Assembly: GCA_037969115.1 (NCBI GenBank)
Contig: JBBKWQ010000169.1
Location: forward strand, 1-50,142
Reading direction: 5' to 3'
From: JBBKWQ01 sp037969115
Lineage (GTDB): Bacteria; Actinomycetota; Acidimicrobiia; Acidimicrobiales; Ilumatobacteraceae
DNA: 50,142 nt
Both the position numbers and the translations under genes were made by a program. Below are positions 32,476-40,402 of the stretch, one piece after another. The notes beneath the pieces are model-generated. The model was not told where the DNA came from, ran no database searches, and saw nothing but the letters and a program-made list of their open reading frames with translations. Numbering within the stretch: position 1 is the first letter of the stretch; every line of letters starts with the position of its first letter.

Positions 32476-33471
32476 TCAGGGAATGTGTTCGTGGCTCGCT
32501 GCGTCGTCGCTGGTGACACCGAGACGTTTGCTGTACTGCTGGCTGAACACGATGGCCGCCACGAGCATCGTCATGATGATGGCGAGGGAGACGTAAGTGT
32601 TCATGTGGTACCAGTGCGAGATTGCCATCTTGACGCCGACGAACATCAAGATGCTGCCGAGTGCGTGTGACAGGTAGTGGAATCGCTCTTTGGCGTTGGC
32701 GAGCAGGAAGTACATCGCTCTGAGACCAAGAATCGCGAACGCGTTGGACGCGAAGACCAAGTACGGCTCGTTCGAGACGGCCAGGATGGCCGGCACCGAA
32801 TCGACGGCGAAGATGACGTCGGTGACCTCGATGACGAACAGCGCGGCAAGCAGCGGGGTGGCTGCGCGACGGCCGTTGATGAGCGTGAAGAACTTCTGGC
32901 CGTCGAGCTGATCGGACACCGGCATCACCCGGCGCAAGATGCCCAGTCCGCGGGTTGCCTCCTTGTCGCCCTCGTTTTCTCGGTGACGGATGATCTTGGC
33001 GCCGGTGTAGATCAGGAAGACGCCGAACACCAGGAGTAACCACCAGAATCGGCTGATGAGCGCAGTGCCGAGCAGGATGAACACTCCGCGCAGGAACAGC
33101 GCTCCGAAGATGCCCCAGAACAGCACGCGGTGCTGATACTTGACGGGAATCGCCAGCGTGGCGAACAGCATCGACCACACGAAGACGTTGTCGACGCTGA
33201 GTGACTTCTCGATCAAGTAGCCGCTGATGTACTCACCGAAGGCTGCTCCGCCGAACGCGACGGCGACCACGACGGAGAACGCGAGACCACAGGCCACCCA
33301 CACGATCGACTCGGTGAGTGCCTCGCGAGTGGTGGGTGCGTGCGCCTCGCGGTGACGGTACAGATCGATGGCGAGCATCGTTGCAATGACGACCAGCAAC
33401 GCGATCCAGGCCCATGCAGGCACGTCGAGATCGACGAACTTGGAACGGTCGGCTTCCACGGCGAACAGCAT
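32476..33471 (-). CDS. TerC family membrane protein (probable manganese exporter)
   Basis: This is a 331-residue polytopic membrane protein of the TerC/Alx family. It has the paired acidic motifs LIEKSLSVDNVFVWSMLF and LFVIEVTDVIFAVDSVPAIL, typical of metal-coordinating TerC helices, and about eight to nine helices ending with IVFSQQYSKRLG. TerC/Alx/MeeY proteins export manganese, sometimes to metallate secreted proteins. The upstream leader folds into a yybP-ykoY riboswitch, which supports manganese control. ATG 33471 lies just after the riboswitch. Confidence 0.92.
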   Translation of the reverse strand: MLFAVEADRSKFVDLDVPAWAWIALLVVIATMLAIDLYRHREAHAPTTREALTESIVWVACGLAFSVVVAVAFGGAAFGEYISGYLIEKSLSVDNVFVWSMLFATLAIPVKYQHRVLFWGIFGALFLRGVFILLGTALISRFWWLLLVFGVFLIYTGAKIIRHRENEGDKEATRGLGILRRVMPVSDQLDGQKFFTLINGRRAATPLLAALFVIEVTDVIFAVDSVPAILAVSNEPYLVFASNAFAILGLRAMYFLLANAKERFHYLSHALGSILMFVGVKMAISHWYHMNTYVSLAIIMTMLVAAIVFSQQYSKRLGVTSDDAASHEHIP

Positions 33472-33505
33472 TCTCGGGACCTTTCAACTGCCTCTTCGAG
33501 GTGAC

Positions 33506-33608
33506 GGACAGTCGAACGTCTCGCTCCCGCCATCGGGCGGTCGGGTGGCCGGGCAGCAACGCTGCCGTGATGACGACTTCTCCCGTAGGGCTACTCCCCT
33601 TCGACAGC
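33506..33608 (-). promoter_or_regulatory. yybP-ykoY (manganese) riboswitch leader of terC
   Basis: Minus-strand RNA contains the aptamer signatures in order: GTCGAA-GGGGAGTAGCC, then GTCGTCATCACGGC, and GCGAGACGTTCGAC at the 3' end. GTCGAA (33605-33600) pairs with TTCGAC (33516-33511) as the closing P1 stem. This order matches the Mn2+-sensing yybP-ykoY class. It ends about 35 bases before the terC start, which leaves room for an expression platform. The arrangement riboswitch-terC is well known. Confidence 0.88.
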
Positions 33609-33660
33609 GAGAGGATATCCGGTCGAGCGAGGAACTGCTTGCTGCGTCGAGTTGGATCGG

Positions 33661-35685
33661 TCAGGTGTTCACGAGGAGAAAGGTGAGCACGCGAGCCTCG
33701 TCGCGCCATGCGTCGTAGCGACCGCTCGGACCCCCGTGACCTGCCCCCATCTCGGTGCGTAACACGAGAGGTGCGCCGTTGGTGCGCACGTCACGGAGCT
33801 TGGCCACCCATTTCGCCGGTTCGTGATAGCTCACCCGCGGGTCGTTCAACCCGGCGGTGACGAACATCGCCGGGTAGTCCTGCGCAGTGGTGTTGTCGTA
33901 GGGCGAGTATCCGAGCATGTACGTGGCAGCCGGTTCTGATCTGGGATCGCCCCATTCCTCCCACTCGGTCACGGTCAACGGCAGCGACGGATCGCTCATC
34001 GTCGACACCACGTCGAGGAAGGGCACTTCGGCGATCGCCGCGACGAATCGGGAGGGACGCATCGTGACGCACGCGCCGACCAGCAGGCCACCGGCGCTGC
34101 CGCCGCGGAGTGCCAGCCGGTCGGGAGCGGACCAACCGTGAGCAACCAGGTGATCGGCGGCGGCCAGCGTGTCGGTGAACGTGTTGCGCTTGTTCTCGAG
34201 CTTGCCGTCGAGATACCACTGACGTCCGAGTTCGCCGCCACCTCGCGGGTGGACGAGCGCCCACACTCCTCCGCGATCGAGATATGACAGCCGCGCCGTG
34301 GAGAACCACGGGGGCAGTGTCGCCTCGTAGGCCCCGTATCCGTAGAGCACGGCTCTGGCGGAGCCGTCGGCGGGAGTGTCGACGTGTCGCACGATGTCGA
34401 TCGGCACGAGCGTGCCGTCATCGGCGGCGGCCCATTCGCGCGTCGCCACGTAATCGGCCAGGTCGACGTTGGGTGTCGGGGTCTGACGCACGACGAAACG
34501 CTCGCCCGTGGTGACGTCGACGTCGAGCACCGTGAGTGGCGCCGTCAGCGACTGGTAGGTGAGCCGAACGACCTTCGTGTCCCACTCTGCGTTCGGTCCG
34601 ATACCCACATCGTGTGGTTCGTCGTCGATCGCGATCACGTCGCTGGTGCCGTCGCGAAGCACGATCCTGATCTGGGGCTGAGCCGCGTGCCACTCGTGGA
34701 GCACGAGGTGGTCGGCGAACGGTTCGGCAGCGACGATGCGACGTCCGCGTTCGCCGGCGACGAGTTCGTGCCAGTCCGCTGGGCTGTCGAGTGCTGCCTG
34801 CATCACGCGGAAGTCGATGGAGTCGAGATTGGTGACGATGACGAAGCGGTCACCCCAGTGGTCGATGTGATATTCGACCTCGTCACGTCGTGGAGCGACC
34901 AGTTGTAGATCGGCGAGTGGCTCGTCGGTCGGAAGCAACCAGGCCTCGCTCGATTGTTTGCTGTTGAGCTGGACGACGATCCACTCGTTGCTGCGCGTCG
35001 AGCCGACCCCCACGAAGAAACGTTCGTCGGGTTCGGAGAAGATCAAGACGTCGTCGGTCTGTGCCGTGCCGATCTGGTGACGCCACACGTGGCACGGGCG
35101 CTCCATCGCGTCGGCGGTGACGTAGAACAGGTACCGCGCATCGCTGGACCATGCCGCTCCGGCCCAGGTGGTGTCGCGAATCTCGTCGACGAGGTCGACG
35201 GGTTCGGAGCCCGAGACGTCCCGGACGCGCATCGTGTAGTGCTCGTCGCCGCGTGTGTCGGCAGACCACGCGATCAGTCGGTGGTCCTGGCTGATCTCGA
35301 ACACGCCGAGGTCGAAGAACTCGTCGGCGGCGGCCTCCACGTTCTGGTCGAGCAGCACGAACTCGTCGGCGCTGCCGGCGGAGCTACCACGACAATGGAT
35401 GGGGTACGACTTGCCTTCCTCGGTCCGGGCGACGTACCACCACGGCCCGTGGGGCACCGGCGCCGACATGTCGGTTTCCTGCACGCGTGACCGGATCTCC
35501 GCGAAGATCGCGTCGAGCATGTCGTCATGTCGGGCGAACCATGAGTCGGCGTAGGAGTTCTCGGTCTCGAGGTAGGCAATCGTGTCGGGGTCGTCGCGAT
35601 CACTCAGCCATGCGAACGGATCGTCGGACGGGCCCGTCGGCCTGCTCCACGTGAATGGGCGTTTCTTGGCAGCTGGCTCAGACAT
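33661..35685 (-). CDS. ptrB: Oligopeptidase B / prolyl oligopeptidase family (S9)
   Basis: This is a 674-residue serine peptidase of family S9. An N-terminal beta-propeller spans about residues 10-410, and an alpha/beta hydrolase domain follows. Catalytic residues: Ser530 in GG-S-AGG, Asp615 in GLNDPRVSYHEP and His650 in GAGHGGPSGRY. VLYGYGAYEATLPPWFS and VHPRGGGELGRQWYLDGKL are oligopeptidase-B landmarks. It cleaves small peptides after basic residues if true to type. No signal peptide is seen. It is divergent from the ferredoxin gene, with 34 bases between starts. Confidence 0.92.
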   Translation of the reverse strand: MSEPAAKKRPFTWSRPTGPSDDPFAWLSDRDDPDTIAYLETENSYADSWFARHDDMLDAIFAEIRSRVQETDMSAPVPHGPWWYVARTEEGKSYPIHCRGSSAGSADEFVLLDQNVEAAADEFFDLGVFEISQDHRLIAWSADTRGDEHYTMRVRDVSGSEPVDLVDEIRDTTWAGAAWSSDARYLFYVTADAMERPCHVWRHQIGTAQTDDVLIFSEPDERFFVGVGSTRSNEWIVVQLNSKQSSEAWLLPTDEPLADLQLVAPRRDEVEYHIDHWGDRFVIVTNLDSIDFRVMQAALDSPADWHELVAGERGRRIVAAEPFADHLVLHEWHAAQPQIRIVLRDGTSDVIAIDDEPHDVGIGPNAEWDTKVVRLTYQSLTAPLTVLDVDVTTGERFVVRQTPTPNVDLADYVATREWAAADDGTLVPIDIVRHVDTPADGSARAVLYGYGAYEATLPPWFSTARLSYLDRGGVWALVHPRGGGELGRQWYLDGKLENKRNTFTDTLAAADHLVAHGWSAPDRLALRGGSAGGLLVGACVTMRPSRFVAAIAEVPFLDVVSTMSDPSLPLTVTEWEEWGDPRSEPAATYMLGYSPYDNTTAQDYPAMFVTAGLNDPRVSYHEPAKWVAKLRDVRTNGAPLVLRTEMGAGHGGPSGRYDAWRDEARVLTFLLVNT

Positions 35686-35719
35686 CGAGGGCAGGGTAGG
35701 CGGTATCCTCGGTGTTCAC

Positions 35720-35989
35720 ATGCGCGTGTGGATCGATCAAGACCTGTGCACGGGCGATGGTCTCTGCGTCGATCATTGTCCCGATGTCTTCGTGCAGCTC
35801 GAGGACGGCATCGCGTACGTGGCCGAGTCCGGCCAGGTGCTCAACGATCCGGGCGGTCCGGGAAGCCTCGCATGGGTGCCGAACCGCCTGGTACACGAGG
35901 TCATCCAGGCCGCCGAGGTGTGCCCGGGTGAGTGCATTTTCGTCGAGGTCGAGGTTTCGCCGGCCTTGAGTGAAGAAGCCGCCGCCTGA
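35720..35989 (+). CDS. Small ferredoxin, 3Fe-4S type
   Basis: This is an 89-residue electron carrier. The cluster Cys are Cys10, Cys16 and Cys68 (with Cys20 and Cys72 nearby) in DQDLCTGDGLCVDHCPD and VCPGECIF. The middle Cys of a classical CxxCxxC is Asp13, which points to a [3Fe-4S] cluster, as in P450-type actinobacterial ferredoxins. It lies 112 bases before sufB in the same direction; it may have its own promoter. Confidence 0.87.
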   Translation: MRVWIDQDLCTGDGLCVDHCPDVFVQLEDGIAYVAESGQVLNDPGGPGSLAWVPNRLVHEVIQAAEVCPGECIFVEVEVSPALSEEAAA

Positions 35990-36045
35990 GACCTTGCCCG
36001 AGCGACACGACGAACGTCGTTCAGCGGCATACTTTCGGGTTCGGG

Positions 36046-36067
36046 ATTGTTACTATGACCGTAGTGG
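36046..36067 (+). promoter_or_regulatory. suf-type palindrome over the sufB promoter
   Basis: GTTACTATGACCGTAGTGG contains the inverted repeat ACTA-N6-TAGT and overlaps a possible -10 TACTAT (36051-36056), about 45 bases upstream of sufB. It resembles the sites before sufD and sufC2 but with a spacer three bases shorter. A repressor or iron-sulfur sensor such as an SufR/Rrf2 type is inferred; none is in the window. Confidence 0.45.
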
Positions 36068-36101
36068 AAATCCAACGAGCCCTTTTCGGGACGGAGCTGA
36101 C

Positions 36102-37505
36102 GTGACCTCATTCGACCTCGATTTGTCCAAGTACGACCTGGGGTGGAACGACGACGCCGTCGAGTATGCGTTCGAGCCCGTCAAGGGCATCAACCCCGGT
36201 GTGGTCGATCAGATCTCGTGGTGGAAAGGCGAGCCGCAATGGATGACACAACTCCGCCAGCGCAGCCTCCGTCTGTTCGAGAAGAAGCCGATGGCCGAGT
36301 GGTTCGCCGTGAACATGCCCGACATCGATTTCCAGGACATCTACTACTACCTGCGCCCCTCCGGTGAGCAGGTCGACGACTGGGACGATCTCCCCCAGCA
36401 GATGAAGGACACGTACGAGAAGCTGGGCATTCCCGAAGCCGAACGCAAGTACCTCGCGGGCGTCACCGCCCAGTACGAGTCAGAGGTCGTGTACCACAAG
36501 AACCGCGAAGACCTCGAGGCCCGGGGCATCTTGTTCTGCGACATGGATACGGCGCTGCGCGAGTATCCCGACCTGGTCAAGCAGTACTTCGGCACCATCA
36601 TCCCGCCGGGCGACAACAAGTTCGCTGCGCTCAACACGTCCGTGTGGTCGGGTGGCTCGTTCATCTACGTCCCGCCCGGCGTCGAGGTCGAGATGCCGCT
36701 CCAGGCGTATTTCCGCATCAACTCCGAGAATGCCGGTCAGTTCGAGCGCACGTTGATCATCGCCGACGAGGGTTCCCAGGTTCACTACATCGAGGGCTGC
36801 TCGGCGCCGGTGTACACCAGCGACTCGTTGCACTCGGCCGTGGTCGAGATCATCGTGAAGCCGCACGCCCGCGTCACCTACACGACCATCCAGAACTGGT
36901 CGCCCAACGTGTACAACCTGGTCACCAAGCGTGCCCGCGTCGAGGCCCACGGCCACATGGAGTGGATCGACGGCAATATCGGGTCGAAGCTCACCATGAA
37001 GTACCCGTCGGTGTACCTGGTCGGCGAGGGAGCGACCGGCGAAGTGCTGTCGGTCGCCTACGCCGGCGAGGGCCAGCATCAAGATGCGGGCGCGAAGATG
37101 GTGCACGCTGCGCCGAACACCACCTCGAAGATCGTCTCGAAGTCGATCAGCAAGGACGGCGGCATCACGACCTATCGCGGTCTGGTACGAGTCGACGAAG
37201 GTGCACACGGCTGTAAGAGCCACGTGCAATGCGACGCGCTCATTCTCGATGAGGATTCGGTATCGAAGACGCTTCCGTACATGGAGGTGGGCGAACGCGA
37301 TGCTCAGATCGGACACGAGGCGACTGTCTCGAAGATCGCCGACGAGCAGATCTTCTACCTCCAGAGCCGGGGCCTGTCCGAGGAACAAGCGATGGGCATG
37401 GTCGTCAACGGGTTCATCGAACCCATCACCAAGACGCTGCCCATGGAATACGCGGTCGAGTGGAGTCGCCTCATCGAGTTGCAGATGGAAGGTTCGGTCG
37501 GCTGA
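36102..37505 (+). CDS. sufB: Fe-S cluster assembly protein SufB
   Basis: This is the scaffold subunit of the SUF system, 467 residues as usual. GTG 36102 has GGAG before it, and starts VTSFDLDLSKYDLGW; the frame is open farther upstream but lacks homology there. SufB marks: KGINPGVVDQISWWKGEPQW, GIFFCDMDTAL-like GILFCDMDTALREYP, FRINSENAGQFERTLIIADE, VHYIEGCSAPVYTSDSLH and KTLPMEYAVEWSRLIELQMEG. It acts with SufC and SufD; sulfur comes from SufS/SufU encoded on the other strand. Confidence 0.96.
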   Translation: MTSFDLDLSKYDLGWNDDAVEYAFEPVKGINPGVVDQISWWKGEPQWMTQLRQRSLRLFEKKPMAEWFAVNMPDIDFQDIYYYLRPSGEQVDDWDDLPQQMKDTYEKLGIPEAERKYLAGVTAQYESEVVYHKNREDLEARGILFCDMDTALREYPDLVKQYFGTIIPPGDNKFAALNTSVWSGGSFIYVPPGVEVEMPLQAYFRINSENAGQFERTLIIADEGSQVHYIEGCSAPVYTSDSLHSAVVEIIVKPHARVTYTTIQNWSPNVYNLVTKRARVEAHGHMEWIDGNIGSKLTMKYPSVYLVGEGATGEVLSVAYAGEGQHQDAGAKMVHAAPNTTSKIVSKSISKDGGITTYRGLVRVDEGAHGCKSHVQCDALILDEDSVSKTLPYMEVGERDAQIGHEATVSKIADEQIFYLQSRGLSEEQAMGMVVNGFIEPITKTLPMEYAVEWSRLIELQMEGSVG

Positions 37506-37612
37506 CCACGTGACGGGTTGATGTTCGTCCGTCTTCCACCCGTTCAGAGCTGAACCGGATCTTGAGCAGAGACGACTTCGCGTCACGGACACTTCGCTCT
37601 ACGATGGTCACC

Positions 37613-37965
37613 ATGCCGATGCGGACCGAGTGCAAGAACTTCGAGAGCCGCTCGTACCCCAATGGCGACACGGTCCGGAAGTGCAACCTCGATCTCGCTC
37701 CCGAGGCTCCGTGGCGGTGCCCGGACAATTGCCACGGCTTCCAGCCGCGATTGGCCGATGTTGCATGGACGCACGGGTCGCTCGTCGTGCCGCCGACTCC
37801 TCCCGAACCGAAAGTCTCGATGATGGCTCGGCAGCGGCATTGCTCGATGCAGCGGAAGACATCTTGAACGCGGCCGGCCGGCAGGTTGCTGCCGAGGTTG
37901 CTGCCGAACGCGAAGCCGGAGCGAAGCGTTTTCGCTGGGCGCGGTTCTTTCGGCGACCACGCTGA
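37613..37965 (+). pseudogene. Small Cys-rich conserved protein between sufB and sufD, frameshifted
   Basis: The first part (ATG 37613, MPMRTECKNFESRSYPNG, DTVRKCNLDLAPEAPWRCPDNC) is a small Cys-rich, probably metal-binding domain found beside suf genes in related actinobacteria. After VVPPTPPEP the frame runs into unlike sequence, while another frame picks up ESLDDGSAAALLDAAEDILN and a basic tail WARFFRRPR, which looks like the natural C-terminus. The break is near 37805-37812 (GAACCGAAAGTC), where one base is lacking. A base error or a real frameshift are both possible. Its place in the suf operon suggests a role in cluster biogenesis. Confidence 0.65.
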
Positions 37966-37975
37966 TCGCCGGGGG

Positions 37976-38000
37976 ATTACTCCTACGCGCGTAGTAGAAT
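37976..38000 (+). promoter_or_regulatory. suf-type palindrome and -10 box of sufD
   Basis: ATTACTCCTACG then CGCGTAGTAG (37976-37997) holds the perfect CTACG-CG-CGTAG palindrome and runs into TAGAAT (37995-38000), a good -10, just 7 bases before GTG 38008. The sufD transcript could be leaderless. It matches 17 of 22 bases of the sufC2 site. Confidence 0.55.
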
Positions 38001-38007
38001 TGCTCCC

Positions 38008-39204
38008 GTGTCCGGGTCCCTTTCTCACGCGGTGGCGCCCTCTCGGGATCGCCTGACGGCCGCCACACTCCCCACGGCGAGCGAAGAGATCTGGCGTTAC
38101 AGCCGGATCGACGAGCTCGATCTCACCGGTTTTCAACCGGTCGAGGTGCGCACCGTCGTCGACGATCCCGACGGCTTCGTCGTCACGAACCGGCCCGGCG
38201 ACAGCCCGGGAGCGGCCACCGACCTGTTCGGCGGCGAAGCCCCCGATGTGTTCGCCGGGCTGAATCGCGACTTCGTCGCCGATCTCGGGTCGGTCACCGT
38301 GATACAGGTGCCGGACGGCGCCATCGGCCACGGCACGTTGATGGTGACCCATCACGTCGGTTCTGGAGCCGGGGAGGGTTCTTCGGCAGCGGTGTTCCCC
38401 CGCCTCGTCATCGACGCCGGCGCGAACAGCGAGGTCACGGTCATCGAGCGATTCCTATCTGACGACGACGGAGTGGCGCTCGTTGTTCCCGTGTTGCAGC
38501 TGCGAGCCGGGCAAGCGGCTCGGGTCACCTACCTCGGTATCAACGAACTGAACTTGAAGACCTGGCAGATCGGCAATCAACAGGCGGTCGGCGATCGAGA
38601 TTCGCAGACCACGCTGGCGACGGTGTCGTTGGGCGGCGAATATGCGCGGGTCAGCACCAACTCCCGGGTGAGCGGTAAAGGCGCATCGTCGAAACAGATC
38701 GCTTTGTACTTTGCATCGGGAAACCAGATGCACGACTTCCGCACCACACAGGACCACGACGCACCGCACACCAACAGCGACCTCCTCTTCAAGGGAGCGG
38801 TGCAGGACCACGCCCGAAGTGTGTACACGGGTCTCATCAAGATCCGCGAGCACGCCCGCGGAACCGAAGCGTTCCAGACCAACCGAAACCTCACCCTGTC
38901 CGAGGGGGCCTGGGCCGAGAGTGTGCCGAACCTCGACATCGAAACCAACGACGTGAAGTGCAGCCACGCATCGACCATCGGCCCGATCGACGAGGAGCAG
39001 CGGTTCTACCTCGAGAGCAGAGGAATTCGACCAGAGATCGCCGAGCGATTGGTCGTACTGGGGTTCTTCGACGAAATTCTCGCCCAGCTTCCGGCCGGCG
39101 ATCTCACCGACGAGCTCCGCAGTCGGGTCGCCGCCAAGCTCGACATCGGCTCGACTCCGACCGAGCGTCCCAGCGACCGGGCCACGGTCGGGAGCGGGTC
39201 ATGA
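38008..39204 (+). CDS. sufD: Fe-S cluster assembly protein SufD
   Basis: This is a 398-residue SufB/SufD-family scaffold partner. It starts at GTG 38008, then EEIWRYSRIDELDLTGF, and carries the family beta-helix: VIERFLSDDDGVALV, FASGNQMHDFRTTQDHDAPHTNSDLLFKGAVQDHARSVYTGLIKI-type repeats in the second half, then SVPNLDIETNDVKCSHASTIGP and RFYLESRGI. It forms the SufBC2D complex. The stop overlaps the Rieske gene by ATGA. Confidence 0.95.
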   Translation: MSGSLSHAVAPSRDRLTAATLPTASEEIWRYSRIDELDLTGFQPVEVRTVVDDPDGFVVTNRPGDSPGAATDLFGGEAPDVFAGLNRDFVADLGSVTVIQVPDGAIGHGTLMVTHHVGSGAGEGSSAAVFPRLVIDAGANSEVTVIERFLSDDDGVALVVPVLQLRAGQAARVTYLGINELNLKTWQIGNQQAVGDRDSQTTLATVSLGGEYARVSTNSRVSGKGASSKQIALYFASGNQMHDFRTTQDHDAPHTNSDLLFKGAVQDHARSVYTGLIKIREHARGTEAFQTNRNLTLSEGAWAESVPNLDIETNDVKCSHASTIGPIDEEQRFYLESRGIRPEIAERLVVLGFFDEILAQLPAGDLTDELRSRVAAKLDIGSTPTERPSDRATVGSGS

Positions 39205-39533
39205 GCGACTCTGTGATCGTCTTCGCCCTCGCCGACATCGAACCCGGTACCGCTCGGAAGGTCGTTGTCGACGGCGTGCCCGTCAGCGTCGTCCGGATCG
39301 GCGACGACGTGTACGCCATCGGCGACATCTGTAGCCATGCGCATGTCAGCATGTCCGAGGGCGAGGTGTGGTGCGACGAACTCGAACTCGAGTGCCCGAA
39401 GCACGGCAGTACCTTCAGTCTCGTCACCGGCGAGCCGAGCACGCTCCCGGCAACGCAACCGGTCGCCGTGTTCGAAGCGAACGTGGTCGACGGCCACGTT
39501 CACGTCCGCGTCGCCGCGGAGGTGTCGTCATGA
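39201..39533 (+). CDS. Rieske-type [2Fe-2S] protein in the suf operon
   Basis: This is a 110-residue Rieske ferredoxin. The cluster ligands are Cys44 and His46 in GDICSHAHVSM and Cys65 and His68 in ECPKHGSTF. Relatives serve as electron carriers of non-haem iron dioxygenases, but here the gene sits between sufD and sufC with 4-base overlaps on both sides, the usual actinobacterial suf position. It may be an electron donor or cluster acceptor in assembly. Confidence 0.92.
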   Translation: MSDSVIVFALADIEPGTARKVVVDGVPVSVVRIGDDVYAIGDICSHAHVSMSEGEVWCDELELECPKHGSTFSLVTGEPSTLPATQPVAVFEANVVDGHVHVRVAAEVSS

Positions 39534-40336
39534 GTACTCTCGAAATCCGCGGGCTGCACGCATCCGTTGGTGGCAACGAGATCCTGAAGGGCATCGATCT
39601 CACGGTGTCCTCAGGTGAGGTGCACGCCGTGATGGGTCCCAACGGCGCCGGCAAGAGCACGCTCTCAGCGGTCGTCATGGGCAAACCCGGGTACGAGGTC
39701 ACCAGCGGTGGCGTCACCCTCGATGGCGTCGACGTGCTGGCGCTCCCGACCTGGGAGCGGGCGATCGCTGGTCTGCATCTCGTGATGCAGTACCCCACCG
39801 AGGTACCCGGCGTGATGCTGAACGACGTGATGTCCGAGGCCTTCGGCACTCGCGGACGAGACGCCTCTGCGATCGACGCCATGCTGCGTGACGAAGCCGA
39901 GCGGATCAACTTCGACGAGCGCTTCCTCGACCGTCCGATGAACGTCGACCTGTCAGGTGGTGAGATGAAGCGCAACGAGACGCTCCAACTCGCCATGCTC
40001 CGACCGAAGATCGCGATTCTCGACGAACTCGATTCCGGTCTCGACATCGACGCGCTTCGTGACTGTTCGCGTCGCGTCGAAGACCTCAGCAACGATCGAG
40101 ACAACGGCCACGAGCCGCTCGGCGTCCTGGCCATCACGCACTACAGCCGTCTCCTCAAGGAACTCAACCCCGATCGGGTGCACATCCTCGTGAAGGGCCG
40201 CATCGTCGCGAGCGGCGGTGCCGACCTGGCTGCACGTCTCGAGTCCGACGGCTATGCCGCGTTCGTTCCCGATGACGAGCTGGTCGAGGAACCACCGGCC
40301 TCGACCGGCGGCCTCGCCGACCTGTTCGCACTCTGA
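39530..40336 (+). CDS. sufC: Fe-S cluster assembly ATPase SufC (first copy)
   Basis: This is a 268-residue ABC-type ATPase without membrane domain. Walker A GPNGAGKST, signature LSGGEMKRNE, Walker B ILDELDSGLDIDAL, the SufC-specific SGLDIDAL and ITHYSRLLKELNPDRVHIL are all present. A 20-residue C-terminal extension, PASTGGLADLFAL, is absent from the second copy. It is the last gene of the sufB-D-Rieske unit, with ATGA overlap. It should drive conformational change of SufBC2D. Confidence 0.94.
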   Translation: MSTLEIRGLHASVGGNEILKGIDLTVSSGEVHAVMGPNGAGKSTLSAVVMGKPGYEVTSGGVTLDGVDVLALPTWERAIAGLHLVMQYPTEVPGVMLNDVMSEAFGTRGRDASAIDAMLRDEAERINFDERFLDRPMNVDLSGGEMKRNETLQLAMLRPKIAILDELDSGLDIDALRDCSRRVEDLSNDRDNGHEPLGVLAITHYSRLLKELNPDRVHILVKGRIVASGGADLAARLESDGYAAFVPDDELVEEPPASTGGLADLFAL

Positions 40337-40402
40337 CCCGCACCACGCGTCACGCGGTCTCCAACATCGGATTGCGGGTCATTGCGTGGCAAGCTCGCAC
40401 CC

